Of a DNA stretch of 64,000 nucleotides, positions 31,985-40,317 are shown piece by piece. The notes beneath the pieces are model-generated. The model ran no database searches. It saw only the letters and a list, made by a program, of their open reading frames with translations, and was not told the origin of the DNA. The translations under genes and the position numbers were made by a program. The stretch is from Pontibacter ummariensis (lineage in GTDB: Bacteria > Bacteroidota > Bacteroidia > Cytophagales > Hymenobacteraceae): positions 121,401 through 185,400 of the forward strand of contig NZ_FZOQ01000013.1 in assembly GCF_900188175.1 (NCBI RefSeq). The letters run 5' to 3'. Position 1 is the first letter of the stretch. The number at the start of each line of letters is the position of its first letter.

Positions 31985-33175
31985 GTGAATTACCGCAAAC
32001 TAACAGGAACCGTATTTATATTTTTAACAACTATACTGTGGAGCGTTAGCGTTTCCGGACAAAGCATCAACAACTCCAGATTTGGCAAGGGCCTTCAGTT
32101 CATGGCCGCCGACTCCTCTTTCAGCTTAAAGTTCAGTACCCGCTTCCAAACACTCTACCAGGGCGTGACAGACCCCATAGCAGAAGAGTGGGACGACCGC
32201 TTCCTGATCCGCAGGGCACGCCTCAAGTTTGAGGGTTTTGTTTATACGCCTAACCTGGAGTATAAAATTGAGCTGGGCCTGAGTAACAATGACATTGGCA
32301 GCGACCTGCTTCCCCAGTTTGACTTTGCCAATAACATCGTGCTGGACGCGGTCGCAAAATGGCACTTTGCCCCCCGTTGGGAACTGTGGGTAGGGCAGAC
32401 AAAACTACCCGGTAACCGTGAGCGCATCATCTCCTCGCAGAAAATGCAGTTTGTGGACCGGAGCCTTCTTAACGGACGCTTCAACATAGACCGTGATGCA
32501 GGGGTACAACTCCACCACGAACATCGCATTGGCGAGGTGATCTTCCGGGAGGTAGCCTCCGTCTCGACAGGTGAAGGGCGTAACATTGCTGTGAACAACT
32601 ATGGCGGCTATGACTATACAGCCAAACTTGAAATCTTTCCTTTCGGGGAGTTTGAGGGAGACGGTGCCTATGTTGGCAGCGACGTTTACCGCGAAGAGAC
32701 TCCTAAGTTAGCCATTGCCGCCGCCTTTGATTATAATGAGGATGCCGCCCGCTCCAGGGGGCAGCTGGGAGACTTCCTGAGTGAGCAGCGCGACCTGCGC
32801 ACCTTCTTTGCAGACGCCATGTTTAAGTACAGAGGCTTCTCGGCCATGGCAGAGTATGCAAACAGTACCGCACCGGAAGGGCCAGTGGTCCTGAGAACAG
32901 ATGAAGGCATTGTGGAAGAGACTTTTGTAACAGGTAGTGCTTTTAACATTCAGGGGGGGTACCTGTTCGATACAGACTGGGAAGTAGCAGCCCGCTACAC
33001 CACCTATAATCCCACAGAAGAGACAGGCCTGCGCCCACAAGAGCAATACACACTGGGTGTATCGAAGTACATTGTGGGCCACAGCCTGAAGGTACAAAGC
33101 GACATTACGCTACAGGATCAACCCGGGCTGGAAAACATCTACATGTACAGGTGGCAGTTAGAGATTGCCCTATAA
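31985..33175 (+). CDS. Second porin O/P-type outer-membrane channel
   Basis: Protein of 396 residues from a GTG start, 102 bp after the first porin. The signal peptide ends near SVSGQ. KFSTRFQTLYQG, DRFLIRRARLKFEGFVYTPNLEYKIELGLS, WELWVGQTKLPGNRERI and the C-terminal YMYRWQLEIAL show the same OprP-like fold as its neighbour, but overall identity is low, so it is not a recent duplicate. The two may differ in size selectivity. No phased repeats precede it, so it is probably read through from the first porin. Its stop codon is followed within a few bases by the pstS Pho-box-like repeats. Confidence 0.85.
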   Translation: MNYRKLTGTVFIFLTTILWSVSVSGQSINNSRFGKGLQFMAADSSFSLKFSTRFQTLYQGVTDPIAEEWDDRFLIRRARLKFEGFVYTPNLEYKIELGLSNNDIGSDLLPQFDFANNIVLDAVAKWHFAPRWELWVGQTKLPGNRERIISSQKMQFVDRSLLNGRFNIDRDAGVQLHHEHRIGEVIFREVASVSTGEGRNIAVNNYGGYDYTAKLEIFPFGEFEGDGAYVGSDVYREETPKLAIAAAFDYNEDAARSRGQLGDFLSEQRDLRTFFADAMFKYRGFSAMAEYANSTAPEGPVVLRTDEGIVEETFVTGSAFNIQGGYLFDTDWEVAARYTTYNPTEETGLRPQEQYTLGVSKYIVGHSLKVQSDITLQDQPGLENIYMYRWQLEIAL

Positions 33176-33177
33176 GC

Positions 33178-33244
33178 TTAATAAAAGCTTAACAATAACT
33201 TAACAATGGCCAGTGTAAAGTGTGCCAAGTTGTACCCAACTTTG
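33178..33244 (+). promoter_or_regulatory. pstS promoter with Pho-box-like repeats
   Basis: TTAATA (33178), TTAACA (33189) and TTAACA (33200) repeat with an exact 11-bp period, starting 3 bp after the porin stop codon. The hexamer equals the Bacillus PhoP consensus TTAACA. The best -7 candidate is CAACTTTG (33237-33244), one mismatch from TAnnTTTG. The 31-bp gap equals 9 bp plus two more 11-bp turns, so the phase matches the other promoters. Confidence 0.6.
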
Positions 33245-33400
33245 CACTGGCAAATCACCCAATAACAAGGACTGAAGGGGACTACAGACACAACAAATAA
33301 CTACTTGATAAACATTCTAGTATATCAGCTGTAAACCAGGTCCCGAACAAGTTTAAAGCCATTCACACAAAACATTTTCAACCAAAAAACATCATCTTGT

Positions 33401-34399
33401 ATGTTAAACTTTAGGCTTAACTATTCAAAATTAAACGCCGCTGTATTGTTAGGCGGTGCCTTGATGTTCAGCGCCTGTGGCGGTAACAACGAAGGTGCCG
33501 AAGGCGAATTAGCAGGCAACATACAAATAGACGGTTCTTCTACCGTGTATCCTATCACTGAGGCTGTAGCCGAAGAGTTTCGTGCAGAGGCTCCGGATGT
33601 GCGGGTAACAGTGGGTGTGTCTGGCACCGGCGGTGGCTTTAAGAAATTTACGCGCGGCGACATTGATGTGGTGGATGCCTCCCGCCAGATAAAGCCTTCA
33701 GAAGACAGCCTGGCGCAGGCAAACGGCATTTCCTATGTAGAGCTGCCTGTAGCTTATGACGGACTTACAGTAGTAGTGAATCCGGAGAACGACTGGGTGA
33801 AAGACATAACCCTGGAAGAGCTGAAAAAAATCTGGGAGCCTGCCGCACAGGGCACCATCACCAGATGGAACCAGATCCGCCCGGAGTGGCCTGACAGAGA
33901 GATTCATCTGTACGGACCTGGTGTAGAGTCTGGCACCTATGATTACTTTACAGAGGCGATCGTAGGCGAGAGTGGCGCCAGCCGCGGCGACTATACTGCC
34001 AGCGAAGACGACAACGTACTGGTACAGGGCGTATCAACAGATCCTAACGCACTGGGCTTCTTTGGCTACGCTTATTATGAGGAGAACCAGGACAAGCTGA
34101 AGGTGGTGCCTGTAGATGACCAGAACGACAGCAACGGACAAGGCGCTATCCTGCCAACATTGGAGACCGTGAAAGACGGAACTTACGCCCCGCTATCCCG
34201 TCCGCTGTTCATCTATGTGAACTCCAAGGCCTCAGCGCGCCCGGAGGTAGTAGAGTTTGTTAACTTTTACCTGGATAACGCCCCTACCCTGAGCCAGGAG
34301 GTGGGTTACATCCCAATGCCAGCCGAAATGTACCAAGAGCAAAAACAGAAGTTTGAGCAGTTTGCGAAAGGTACAAGCGCCCCACAGGCTCAAAAGTAA
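33401..34399 (+). CDS. pstS: Phosphate ABC transporter substrate-binding lipoprotein PstS
   Basis: Protein of 332 residues with a lipobox (MFSAC, then GGNNEG). The mature part shows PstS/SphX hallmarks: [47 protein letters not shown], and [13 protein letters not shown], the loops that bind inorganic phosphate. It hands phosphate to PstC/PstA at the inner membrane. It is first in pstS-pstC-pstA-pstB-phoU, separated from pstC by a stable hairpin. Three Pho-box-like repeats lie about 200 bp upstream of its ATG, giving a long leader. Confidence 0.96.
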   Translation: MLNFRLNYSKLNAAVLLGGALMFSACGGNNEGAEGELAGNIQIDGSSTVYPITEAVAEEFRAEAPDVRVTVGVSGTGGGFKKFTRGDIDVVDASRQIKPSEDSLAQANGISYVELPVAYDGLTVVVNPENDWVKDITLEELKKIWEPAAQGTITRWNQIRPEWPDREIHLYGPGVESGTYDYFTEAIVGESGASRGDYTASEDDNVLVQGVSTDPNALGFFGYAYYEENQDKLKVVPVDDQNDSNGQGAILPTLETVKDGTYAPLSRPLFIYVNSKASARPEVVEFVNFYLDNAPTLSQEVGYIPMPAEMYQEQKQKFEQFAKGTSAPQAQK

Positions 34400-34415
34400 G
34401 ATTCAGATCAATAAT

Positions 34416-34457
34416 GCGCAGGAGCGATGGCGCCCAAAGCTGCCGTCGCTCCTGCGC
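34416..34457 (+). other. Stable intercistronic stem-loop between pstS and pstC
   Basis: GCGCAGGAGCGA (34416-34427) pairs perfectly with TCGCTCCTGCGC (34446-34457). The inner bases can extend the stem by three or four pairs. No T-run follows. Such hairpins after a binding-protein gene usually protect the upstream mRNA from 3' decay, giving more PstS than PstCA. Confidence 0.7.
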
Positions 34458-34475
34458 CTATAAATAAACAGCACC

Positions 34476-35351
34476 TTGAGAGTATCAGAGAAAATTATCG
34501 AGGGCTTATTGTGGTTATCCGCCGTAATCACAATTCTCATCACAGCCGGCATTATTTGGGTGCTCCTATCCGAGTCTATCAGTTTCTTTCAGGTAGTGTC
34601 GCTCGCAGAGTTCCTGACAGAGGATGAATGGACTCCCCTTTTTGCCGAGAAGGAGTTTGGCATTCTACCCTTGGTGGCAGGCACCCTCCTGACAACAGCC
34701 ATCGCCATTGCCGTTGCACTCCCCCTGGGCTTAACCATTGCTGTTTACCTGAATGAGTATGCCCATGCCCGCATGAAGCAAATTGTAAAGCCCATGCTGG
34801 AAGTGCTGGCGACAATCCCAACGGTAGTGTATGGCTTCTTTGCCTTAACCGTCGTTACTCCTTTCCTGCAAACCCTGATCCCTTCCCTGGCTGGTTTCAA
34901 CGCCTTGTCGGCAGGTATTGTGATGGGTATAATGATCATCCCGATGATCTCCTCCCTGAGTGAGGATGCCATCAGTTCGGTACCACGCTCCTTACGGGAA
35001 GCCGCTTACGGGATGGGCTCTACCCGCTTACAAACCTCATTTGGCGTGATGGTGCCGGCTGCCTCCTCCGGCATTGTGGTGTCAGTGATCCTGGCCATTT
35101 CCAGGGCTGTGGGCGAAACCATGATCGTGGCCATCGCCGCCGGTCAGCAACCCCGCCTCACGCTGAACCCTTTGGTGCCCATCGAAACCATCACCACGTA
35201 CATTGTACAGGTAAGCTTAGGAGACGTGCCGCAGGGCTCACTGGAGTACAAGACCATCTTCGCGGCGGGTATCACGCTTTTCGTCTTCACATTCGCGCTG
35301 AATAACCTCAGCTTCTGGATCAAAAAGAAATACCAGGAAAAATATGACTAA
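34476..35351 (+). CDS. pstC: Phosphate ABC transporter permease PstC
   Basis: Protein of 291 residues, read from a TTG start (no ATG stands near the N-terminus). About six hydrophobic spans are visible, with the permease loop [33 protein letters not shown], which contacts the PstB ATPase, and the ISRAVGETM segment characteristic of PstC. With PstA it forms the phosphate channel across the inner membrane. It overlaps pstA by eight bases, indicating translational coupling. Confidence 0.95.
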   Translation: MRVSEKIIEGLLWLSAVITILITAGIIWVLLSESISFFQVVSLAEFLTEDEWTPLFAEKEFGILPLVAGTLLTTAIAIAVALPLGLTIAVYLNEYAHARMKQIVKPMLEVLATIPTVVYGFFALTVVTPFLQTLIPSLAGFNALSAGIVMGIMIIPMISSLSEDAISSVPRSLREAAYGMGSTRLQTSFGVMVPAASSGIVVSVILAISRAVGETMIVAIAAGQQPRLTLNPLVPIETITTYIVQVSLGDVPQGSLEYKTIFAAGITLFVFTFALNNLSFWIKKKYQEKYD

Positions 35352-36201
35352 CTCCGACATCAACAGGCTTAAAGACAAAGCCTTTCAGGTTTTCGGTATC
35401 TTTTGTACCTTCATAGGACTGGTAGTGCTGGCCGTTTTCCTGATCGACATTATTGTGGAAGGCATCACGCGTATCGATTGGGACTTCCTGACGAACCTGC
35501 CCTCACGCAGGGCCAGTCGCGCGGGGATACTCACGGCCTGGGTAGGCACGCTCTGGATTCTGGTGCTAACAACCCTCATTGCGTTTCCGCTTGGCGTTGC
35601 AGCCGGTGTGTACCTGGAGGAATATGGCCGCAAGAACAGGTTGAACAACTTTATAGAAATAAACATCGCGAACCTGGCGGGGGTACCGTCTATCATCTAC
35701 GGCTTGCTGGGCCTGGAGATCTTCGTGCGTCAGATGAACCTGGGTGGCAGCCTGCTGGCGGGTGCCCTTACCCTGTCGCTGCTGATCCTGCCTATCATCA
35801 TCGTAACAACCCGGGAGGCGGTTAAAGCTGTACCGCGCAGTGTGCGGGATGGTTCTTATGCGCTTGGCGCCTCCAAGTGGCAAACCATCTGGAATCAGGT
35901 GTTACCGGCTTCCTTCGGGGGAATTCTAACAGGCATTATCCTGGCTCTGTCAAGGGCAGTGGGCGAAGCCGCTCCCCTGATCGTGATCGGCGCCCTGGCG
36001 TACGTACCGTTTACACCGTCCTCGCCGTTTGATGAATTTACAGTACTGCCGATCCAAATCTTTAACTGGACCTCCCGGCCACAGGAGGAGTTCCTGACCA
36101 ATGCCGCCGCGGCTATTATCGTACTATTAGTCATTACCTTCCTGCTGAACGGCATTGCCGTATACCTGCGTAACAGGCAGCAGAAAAAAGTTAAGTGGTA
36201 A
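35344..36201 (+). CDS. pstA: Phosphate ABC transporter permease PstA
   Basis: Protein of 285 residues with six predicted membrane spans. [32 protein letters not shown] is the EAA-type coupling loop, followed by [18 protein letters not shown], the PstA signature, with [15 protein letters not shown] near the end. It pairs with PstC. It starts within the last codons of pstC (8-bp overlap) and ends just before pstB. Confidence 0.96.
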   Translation: MTNSDINRLKDKAFQVFGIFCTFIGLVVLAVFLIDIIVEGITRIDWDFLTNLPSRRASRAGILTAWVGTLWILVLTTLIAFPLGVAAGVYLEEYGRKNRLNNFIEINIANLAGVPSIIYGLLGLEIFVRQMNLGGSLLAGALTLSLLILPIIIVTTREAVKAVPRSVRDGSYALGASKWQTIWNQVLPASFGGILTGIILALSRAVGEAAPLIVIGALAYVPFTPSSPFDEFTVLPIQIFNWTSRPQEEFLTNAAAAIIVLLVITFLLNGIAVYLRNRQQKKVKW

Positions 36202-36209
36202 AAACACCC

Positions 36210-36974
36210 ATGAGCAAAACAGCAAGTAAACTGGAGGCGATAGACCTCAACGCATACTACGGCGACTTCCACGCCCTTAAGAATATCAACATTGACATGG
36301 AGGAGAAGGCAGTTACTGCCTTCATCGGTCCCTCTGGCTGCGGTAAATCCACGTTCCTGCGCACCTTTAACCGCATGAACGACTACATTGAGGGGTTTAG
36401 AGTAGAGGGGCAAATCCTGATAGGCGGCCAGGACATTTACCAGAAAAACGTGCGGGTAGACGAACTGCGCAAAGAGGTAGGCATGGTGTTCCAGAAGCCC
36501 AACCCTTTCCCGAAGAGCATTTACGAAAACGTGGTCTATGGCCTGAAGATACAGGGTATTAAAAAGAAGTCGGTGCTGGAAGAGGCCGCGGAGACCTCGC
36601 TGAAGCGGGCTGCCCTGTGGGATGAGGTAAAGGACAAACTGCACAAGTCGGCGCTGGCGCTTTCTGGCGGTCAGCAGCAGCGCCTGTGTATTGCCCGCGC
36701 ACTGGCTATCTCTCCGTCGGTGCTTTTGATGGATGAACCGGCCTCTGCCCTGGACCCTATCTCCACGGCGAAGGTAGAGGAGCTGATCTACGAGCTGAAG
36801 AACGATTATACCATCGTAATCGTGACGCACAACATGCAGCAGGCAGGCCGTGTGAGCGACAGCACAGCTTTCTTTTATATGGGAGAACTGGTGGAATATG
36901 CCAAAACAAAGACCATGTTCACAAGCCCGAAGGACAACCGTACGCAAAACTATATTACGGGCCGTTTCGGTTGA
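36210..36974 (+). CDS. pstB: Phosphate ABC transporter ATPase PstB
   Basis: Protein of 254 residues from ATG 36210 ([20 protein letters not shown]). A GTG 15 bases earlier lies inside pstA and is less likely. Walker [11 protein letters not shown]-loop [20 protein letters not shown], signature [15 protein letters not shown], Walker [14 protein letters not shown] and switch His in [11 protein letters not shown] are all intact. The FPKSI and EPASALDPI wording is specific to PstB. It energises phosphate import and, with PhoU, signals phosphate status. Confidence 0.97.
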   Translation: MSKTASKLEAIDLNAYYGDFHALKNINIDMEEKAVTAFIGPSGCGKSTFLRTFNRMNDYIEGFRVEGQILIGGQDIYQKNVRVDELRKEVGMVFQKPNPFPKSIYENVVYGLKIQGIKKKSVLEEAAETSLKRAALWDEVKDKLHKSALALSGGQQQRLCIARALAISPSVLLMDEPASALDPISTAKVEELIYELKNDYTIVIVTHNMQQAGRVSDSTAFFYMGELVEYAKTKTMFTSPKDNRTQNYITGRFG

Positions 36975-37030
36975 TCCCAAACATTAAGTTTTCCGTATAC
37001 TTGTTCTCTCACCCTTAAAAGACATCATAA

Positions 37031-37708
37031 ATGCCTCATATAGATACCGAATTAGAACGCCTCAAAACAAAGCTGCTGGAAATGTGGGACCTGGTAGAGT
37101 ACCAGTTGCAAAGTGGCCGGGAGGCCATGCTTAATGCTGACCAGGAACTTGCCAAGCATATTATCAAGCGCGACCGGAAAGTAAACCAGTTTGATGTGAA
37201 GATCGACCGCATGTGCGAGAAGTTCTTCGCTCTGTTCACGCCAGTAGCAGTGGACCTGCGCATGGTGCTGGCCGTACTTAAGATAAACGCAAACCTGGAA
37301 CGCATTGGCGACACCGCCGAGGGTATCGCCCGTTTCTCTAAAAAACTGGAGGCTCCCGTAGACCCACAGCTGCTGGAGGTAACAAAGGTGCTTCCTATGT
37401 ATGAAGAGGCGCTGGCCATGTTCGCCACGTGTCGCCAGGCCTTTAAAGAGAACGATACGGTGCTGGCGAAAACACTCATCAAGCGGGACAAAGCACTAGA
37501 CAAGATCTACCGCAAATCAGACAGCATTGTAACAACCTACATGCGCGACAACCCAGACAAGATCTCTGAAGCGCTGGCTGTCCTCTCCATTATCAAAAAG
37601 GTAGAGCGCGTGGGCGACCAGATTACCAACATTGCAGAAGAAATCATCTTCTACCGCGAAGCGAAGGTAGTAAAGCACAAGTCCGACAAGAAAAAGAAGA
37701 AAGACTAG
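37031..37708 (+). CDS. phoU: Phosphate signalling complex protein PhoU
   Basis: Protein of 225 residues made of two three-helix PhoU bundles. Metal-binding pairs appear as RDRKVNQFDVKIDRM and LERIGDTAEGIARF in the first half, and KRDKALDKIYRKSDSI and VERVGDQITNIAEEIIF in the second. PhoU links Pst transport to the PhoR/PhoB two-component system and represses the regulon when phosphate is plentiful. A Lys-rich tail ends the protein. It is last in the pst operon, followed by a strong terminator. No phoR or phoB gene lies in the window. Confidence 0.96.
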   Translation: MPHIDTELERLKTKLLEMWDLVEYQLQSGREAMLNADQELAKHIIKRDRKVNQFDVKIDRMCEKFFALFTPVAVDLRMVLAVLKINANLERIGDTAEGIARFSKKLEAPVDPQLLEVTKVLPMYEEALAMFATCRQAFKENDTVLAKTLIKRDKALDKIYRKSDSIVTTYMRDNPDKISEALAVLSIIKKVERVGDQITNIAEEIIFYREAKVVKHKSDKKKKKD

Positions 37709-37740
37709 CTGCCGGCAGTTACTTGCCAGACACAGTTTTT

Positions 37741-37783
37741 AAAAACAGAGGCCCGAGCCGTAATGGTTCGGGCTTCTGTTTTT
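37741..37783 (+). terminator. pst operon terminator
   Basis: AAAAACAGAGGCCCGAGCC (37741-37759) pairs with GGTTCGGGCTTCTGTTTTT (37765-37783) over 19 bp with two G-U pairs; TAATG-type loop and T5 tail. Confidence 0.9.
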
Positions 37784-37892
37784 AGGCTCAGGAAGGCATA
37801 CAGCCTCCCTCTGCTTTACACCTTCCAAGCCATTTCGCCTTCCGCACCGAACAATAAGCTACCTAGGGCTACCTTCCCACCTATTTGTGTCT

Positions 37893-37900
37893 TACCTTTG
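37893..37900 (+). promoter_or_regulatory. -7 element of ccmB
   Basis: TACCTTTG matches TAnnTTTG fully, 15 bp before the ccmB ATG. This implies a very short 5' leader. No -33 match was recognised. Confidence 0.45.
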
Positions 37901-37915
37901 CGGTAAAATTACAAC

Positions 37916-38587
37916 ATGGTACTACTCAGAGAGGTTTTATCCCTCATACAGAAAGACTTGGTGCTAGAGTGGCGACAGAAGTATGCTTTTAACGGCATGC
38001 TGCTCTACGTCAGCAGTACAGTGTTTGTGTGCTATCTTAGCTTTGGCCTCCGCTCTAATGTGCTTACCGTACCTGTCTGGAATGCCGTGCTCTGGATCAT
38101 TCTGCTGTTTACCTCTGTTAACGCCATCGCCAAGAGCTTCATGCAGGAGAACAGGGGGCGCCTGCTCTACTTTTACTCGATCGTAAGCCCACAAGGAGTT
38201 ATTCTGGCCAAGATCATGTACAATGCCCTGCTGATGCTGGTGTTAGCCCTGATCTGCTTTGTGTTCTATGCTTTTGTGTTAGGCAACCCCGTGCAGGACG
38301 TGCCCATGTTCCTGCTCTCTATTCTGCTCGGGGCCATTGGTTTCTCCACTTCCCTTACCATGATTTCGGGCATTGCCTCCAAAGCCGCAAACAGCAGCAC
38401 GCTGATGGCTGTGCTCAGTTTCCCGGTGATCGTGCCGATGCTGCTCATGTTGATCAAGATGTCTAAAAATGCGCTGGATGGCCTTGATCGTAGCCTGAGC
38501 CTCGACGAACTGCTTACGCTGCTTGCCATAAACATGATCGTTGTCACTGTTTCTTATATCTTATTCCCGTACCTTTGGCGTTCGTAA
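37916..38587 (+). CDS. ccmB: Heme exporter subunit CcmB
   Basis: Protein of 223 residues with six predicted membrane spans. LIQKDLVLEWRQKYAF at the start, FTSVNAIAKSFMQENRGRL and YFYSIVSPQGVILAKIMYN are hallmark CcmB segments. CcmB is the membrane part of the CcmAB ABC module, which drives release of holo-CcmE in system I cytochrome c maturation. The ATPase gene ccmA is not next to it and must be elsewhere. It opens the ccmB-C-D-E-F cluster; a short hairpin (38588-38604) follows its stop codon. Confidence 0.93.
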   Translation: MVLLREVLSLIQKDLVLEWRQKYAFNGMLLYVSSTVFVCYLSFGLRSNVLTVPVWNAVLWIILLFTSVNAIAKSFMQENRGRLLYFYSIVSPQGVILAKIMYNALLMLVLALICFVFYAFVLGNPVQDVPMFLLSILLGAIGFSTSLTMISGIASKAANSSTLMAVLSFPVIVPMLLMLIKMSKNALDGLDRSLSLDELLTLLAINMIVVTVSYILFPYLWRS

Positions 38588-38797
38588 GCTTGTGATACAC
38601 AAGCGCCAAAGGGTAAAGTGCGGAAACTGCAGACAATCATGAGGTTGCAATGGCAGAGACAAGAGGATTAAAATTTTACGTGTTGATTGGAGACATTATT
38701 GGTACGAATGCTGTTCTACACATTAGACAGACACTGGAGCGGCATGATGGCAAGTATCTCCTTAGGCTCCGCACCCAAGCACTTGTGTCTTAATTAA

Positions 38798-39469
38798 ATG
38801 AAAATGAAGAAGAACTGGTGGAAAGTCCTGGCTGTGCTGCTCCTGATCTTTACAGTAGTGGCCGGCATGCTAACAGAAGTGCCCCGGCTGGCAATTCTGA
38901 ACGAAACCATCCGCAACCTGTACTTTCACGTGCCGATGTGGTTTGGTATGACGCTGATCCTGCTCATATCGGTTATCTACTCTATCAAATACCTCCGCAA
39001 CCCTACCGTTCGCAACGATGTGGTCGCCTACGAGTCCGCGAAAGTGGGTATCCTCTTCGGCGTGTTGGGCATTGTTACGGGCATGGAGTGGGCTAAGTTT
39101 ACCTGGGGGGAGTACTGGAGTAACGACCCCAAACAGAACGCGGCGGCCATTGGCCTGCTGATCTACTTTGCCTATCTGGTGCTGCGCAGCTCCTTTGCGG
39201 AGCAACAGCAGCGGGCCCGGATCAGCGCCGTGTACAATATCTTTGCCTTCGCTGCCCTGATCCCGTTGCTGTTCATTCTGCCGCGCCTCACAGACTCGCT
39301 GCACCCCGGCAACGGTGGCAATCCCGGCTTTAACTCTTATGACCTGGATAACCGCCTGCGCGTGGTTTTTTACCCGGCCGTGCTTGGCTGGACGCTTCTT
39401 GGCATCTGGATCATCAATGTAAAATCAAGGTTAGAATTACTCAGACAACGCTTATATGAAACTGTTTAG
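38798..39469 (+). CDS. ccmC: Heme handling protein CcmC/CcsA family
   Basis: Protein of 223 residues with six membrane spans. The tryptophan-rich periplasmic loop reads MEWAKFTWGEYWSNDPKQNA, the WWD domain that binds heme, and NLYFHVPMWFGMT supplies a conserved His ligand. CcmC loads heme onto CcmE. It starts 210 bp after ccmB and its end overlaps the ccmD-like gene by 14 bp, so those two are coupled. The gap before it contains a hairpin and no convincing gene. Confidence 0.92.
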   Translation: MKMKKNWWKVLAVLLLIFTVVAGMLTEVPRLAILNETIRNLYFHVPMWFGMTLILLISVIYSIKYLRNPTVRNDVVAYESAKVGILFGVLGIVTGMEWAKFTWGEYWSNDPKQNAAAIGLLIYFAYLVLRSSFAEQQQRARISAVYNIFAFAALIPLLFILPRLTDSLHPGNGGNPGFNSYDLDNRLRVVFYPAVLGWTLLGIWIINVKSRLELLRQRLYETV

Positions 39470-39740
39470 AATACTGGCTCTGTGCTGCTTTTTTGTGCTT
39501 AGTGCCCTCGCCGGCTTACAGCCAGCACAGGCTCAAACCACAGAGGCCGAAGCCTCTGTTACCGTAGTCGCGCAGCCCGAAGTAGAAATGGCGGATATTC
39601 TGCGCCAGGACGGTAAAATTTACGTGGTTGTAGCCGTGCTCCTGACCGTGCTGGTGGGGATGATCATCTACCTGATCTCCCTGGACCGGAAAGTAGGTAA
39701 ACTCGAAAAGCAGCTGAAAGACGATTTAGTTAACCAATAA
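39456..39740 (+). CDS. ccmD: CcmD-like small membrane protein
   Basis: Protein of 94 residues. A cleavable signal-like segment (cleavage near QPAQAQ) is followed by a short acidic stretch, a single membrane span (IYVVVAVLLTVLVGMIIYLIS) and a charged coiled tail (LDRKVGKLEKQLKDDL). Position between ccmC and ccmE and the span-plus-charged-tail layout fit CcmD, which stabilises the CcmABCD-CcmE complex. It is longer at the N-terminus than proteobacterial CcmD, as is usual in Bacteroidota. Confidence 0.8.
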   Translation: MKLFRILALCCFFVLSALAGLQPAQAQTTEAEASVTVVAQPEVEMADILRQDGKIYVVVAVLLTVLVGMIIYLISLDRKVGKLEKQLKDDLVNQ

Positions 39741-39812
39741 GCTCCCGCCTGGATTTATAATACGCCAAAGCGTGTTGGGAAACAGGAGAAGAGGACTCAT
39801 TTTCAAACCAAG

Positions 39813-40238
39813 ATGAAAAAGACGCATATCATCGGAATCATTATCATCGCACTATCCATTGGCATCATTATGTCTTCTGTGGGCGATGCAAGTACTTATG
39901 TTTCTTTTGACGAGGCCATTGAGCGTGCCGAAGACGGTAATACCACCAAAGTGCACGTGGTAGGCCGCCTGAAGAAAGATGCCAAAGGCCATATCGTGGG
40001 CATGAACTATGACCCTTTGGTGGATCCGAACTACTTCACGTTTACCTTGGTGGACACCAACCGTGTGGAACAACAGGTGGTATACTTCAACCCCAAGCCG
40101 CAGGACTTTGACCGCTCTGAGCAGGTGGTGATCACTGGGAACATGCAAAACAATGTGTTCGTGGCAGATAAGATCCTTTTGAAGTGCCCGTCCAAGTACG
40201 TGGAAAAAGAAATTCAACAGAATACAGCAAGCCTTTAA
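39813..40238 (+). CDS. ccmE: Heme chaperone CcmE, CxxxY type
   Basis: Protein of 141 residues with an N-terminal membrane anchor and a periplasmic OB-fold (VHVVGRLKKD, FTFTLVDTNRVEQQVVYFNP, VVITGNMQNNVFVADKILLKCPSKY). In proteobacteria heme is bound covalently through His in HxxxY. Here the position is Cys125 with Tyr129 (CPSKY), the CxxxY variant also known from archaea and some other bacteria. CcmE passes heme from CcmC to CcmF. It lies 72 bp after ccmD and 79 bp before ccmF. Confidence 0.93.
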   Translation: MKKTHIIGIIIIALSIGIIMSSVGDASTYVSFDEAIERAEDGNTTKVHVVGRLKKDAKGHIVGMNYDPLVDPNYFTFTLVDTNRVEQQVVYFNPKPQDFDRSEQVVITGNMQNNVFVADKILLKCPSKYVEKEIQQNTASL

Positions 40239-40317
40239 TTTAGTTGAGAGTTAAGAGTTAACAGTAGTGGCTCTTAATATTCACCAACTTATAACGTTAA
40301 ACTTTTAACTATCAGAA

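Noticed and set aside
38650..38793. 47-codon frame between ccmB and ccmC (MAETRGLKFYVLIGD start)
   Set aside because: Short, ends 4 bp before ccmC, matches no family I know and no independent sign of coding was found. Treated as non-coding.
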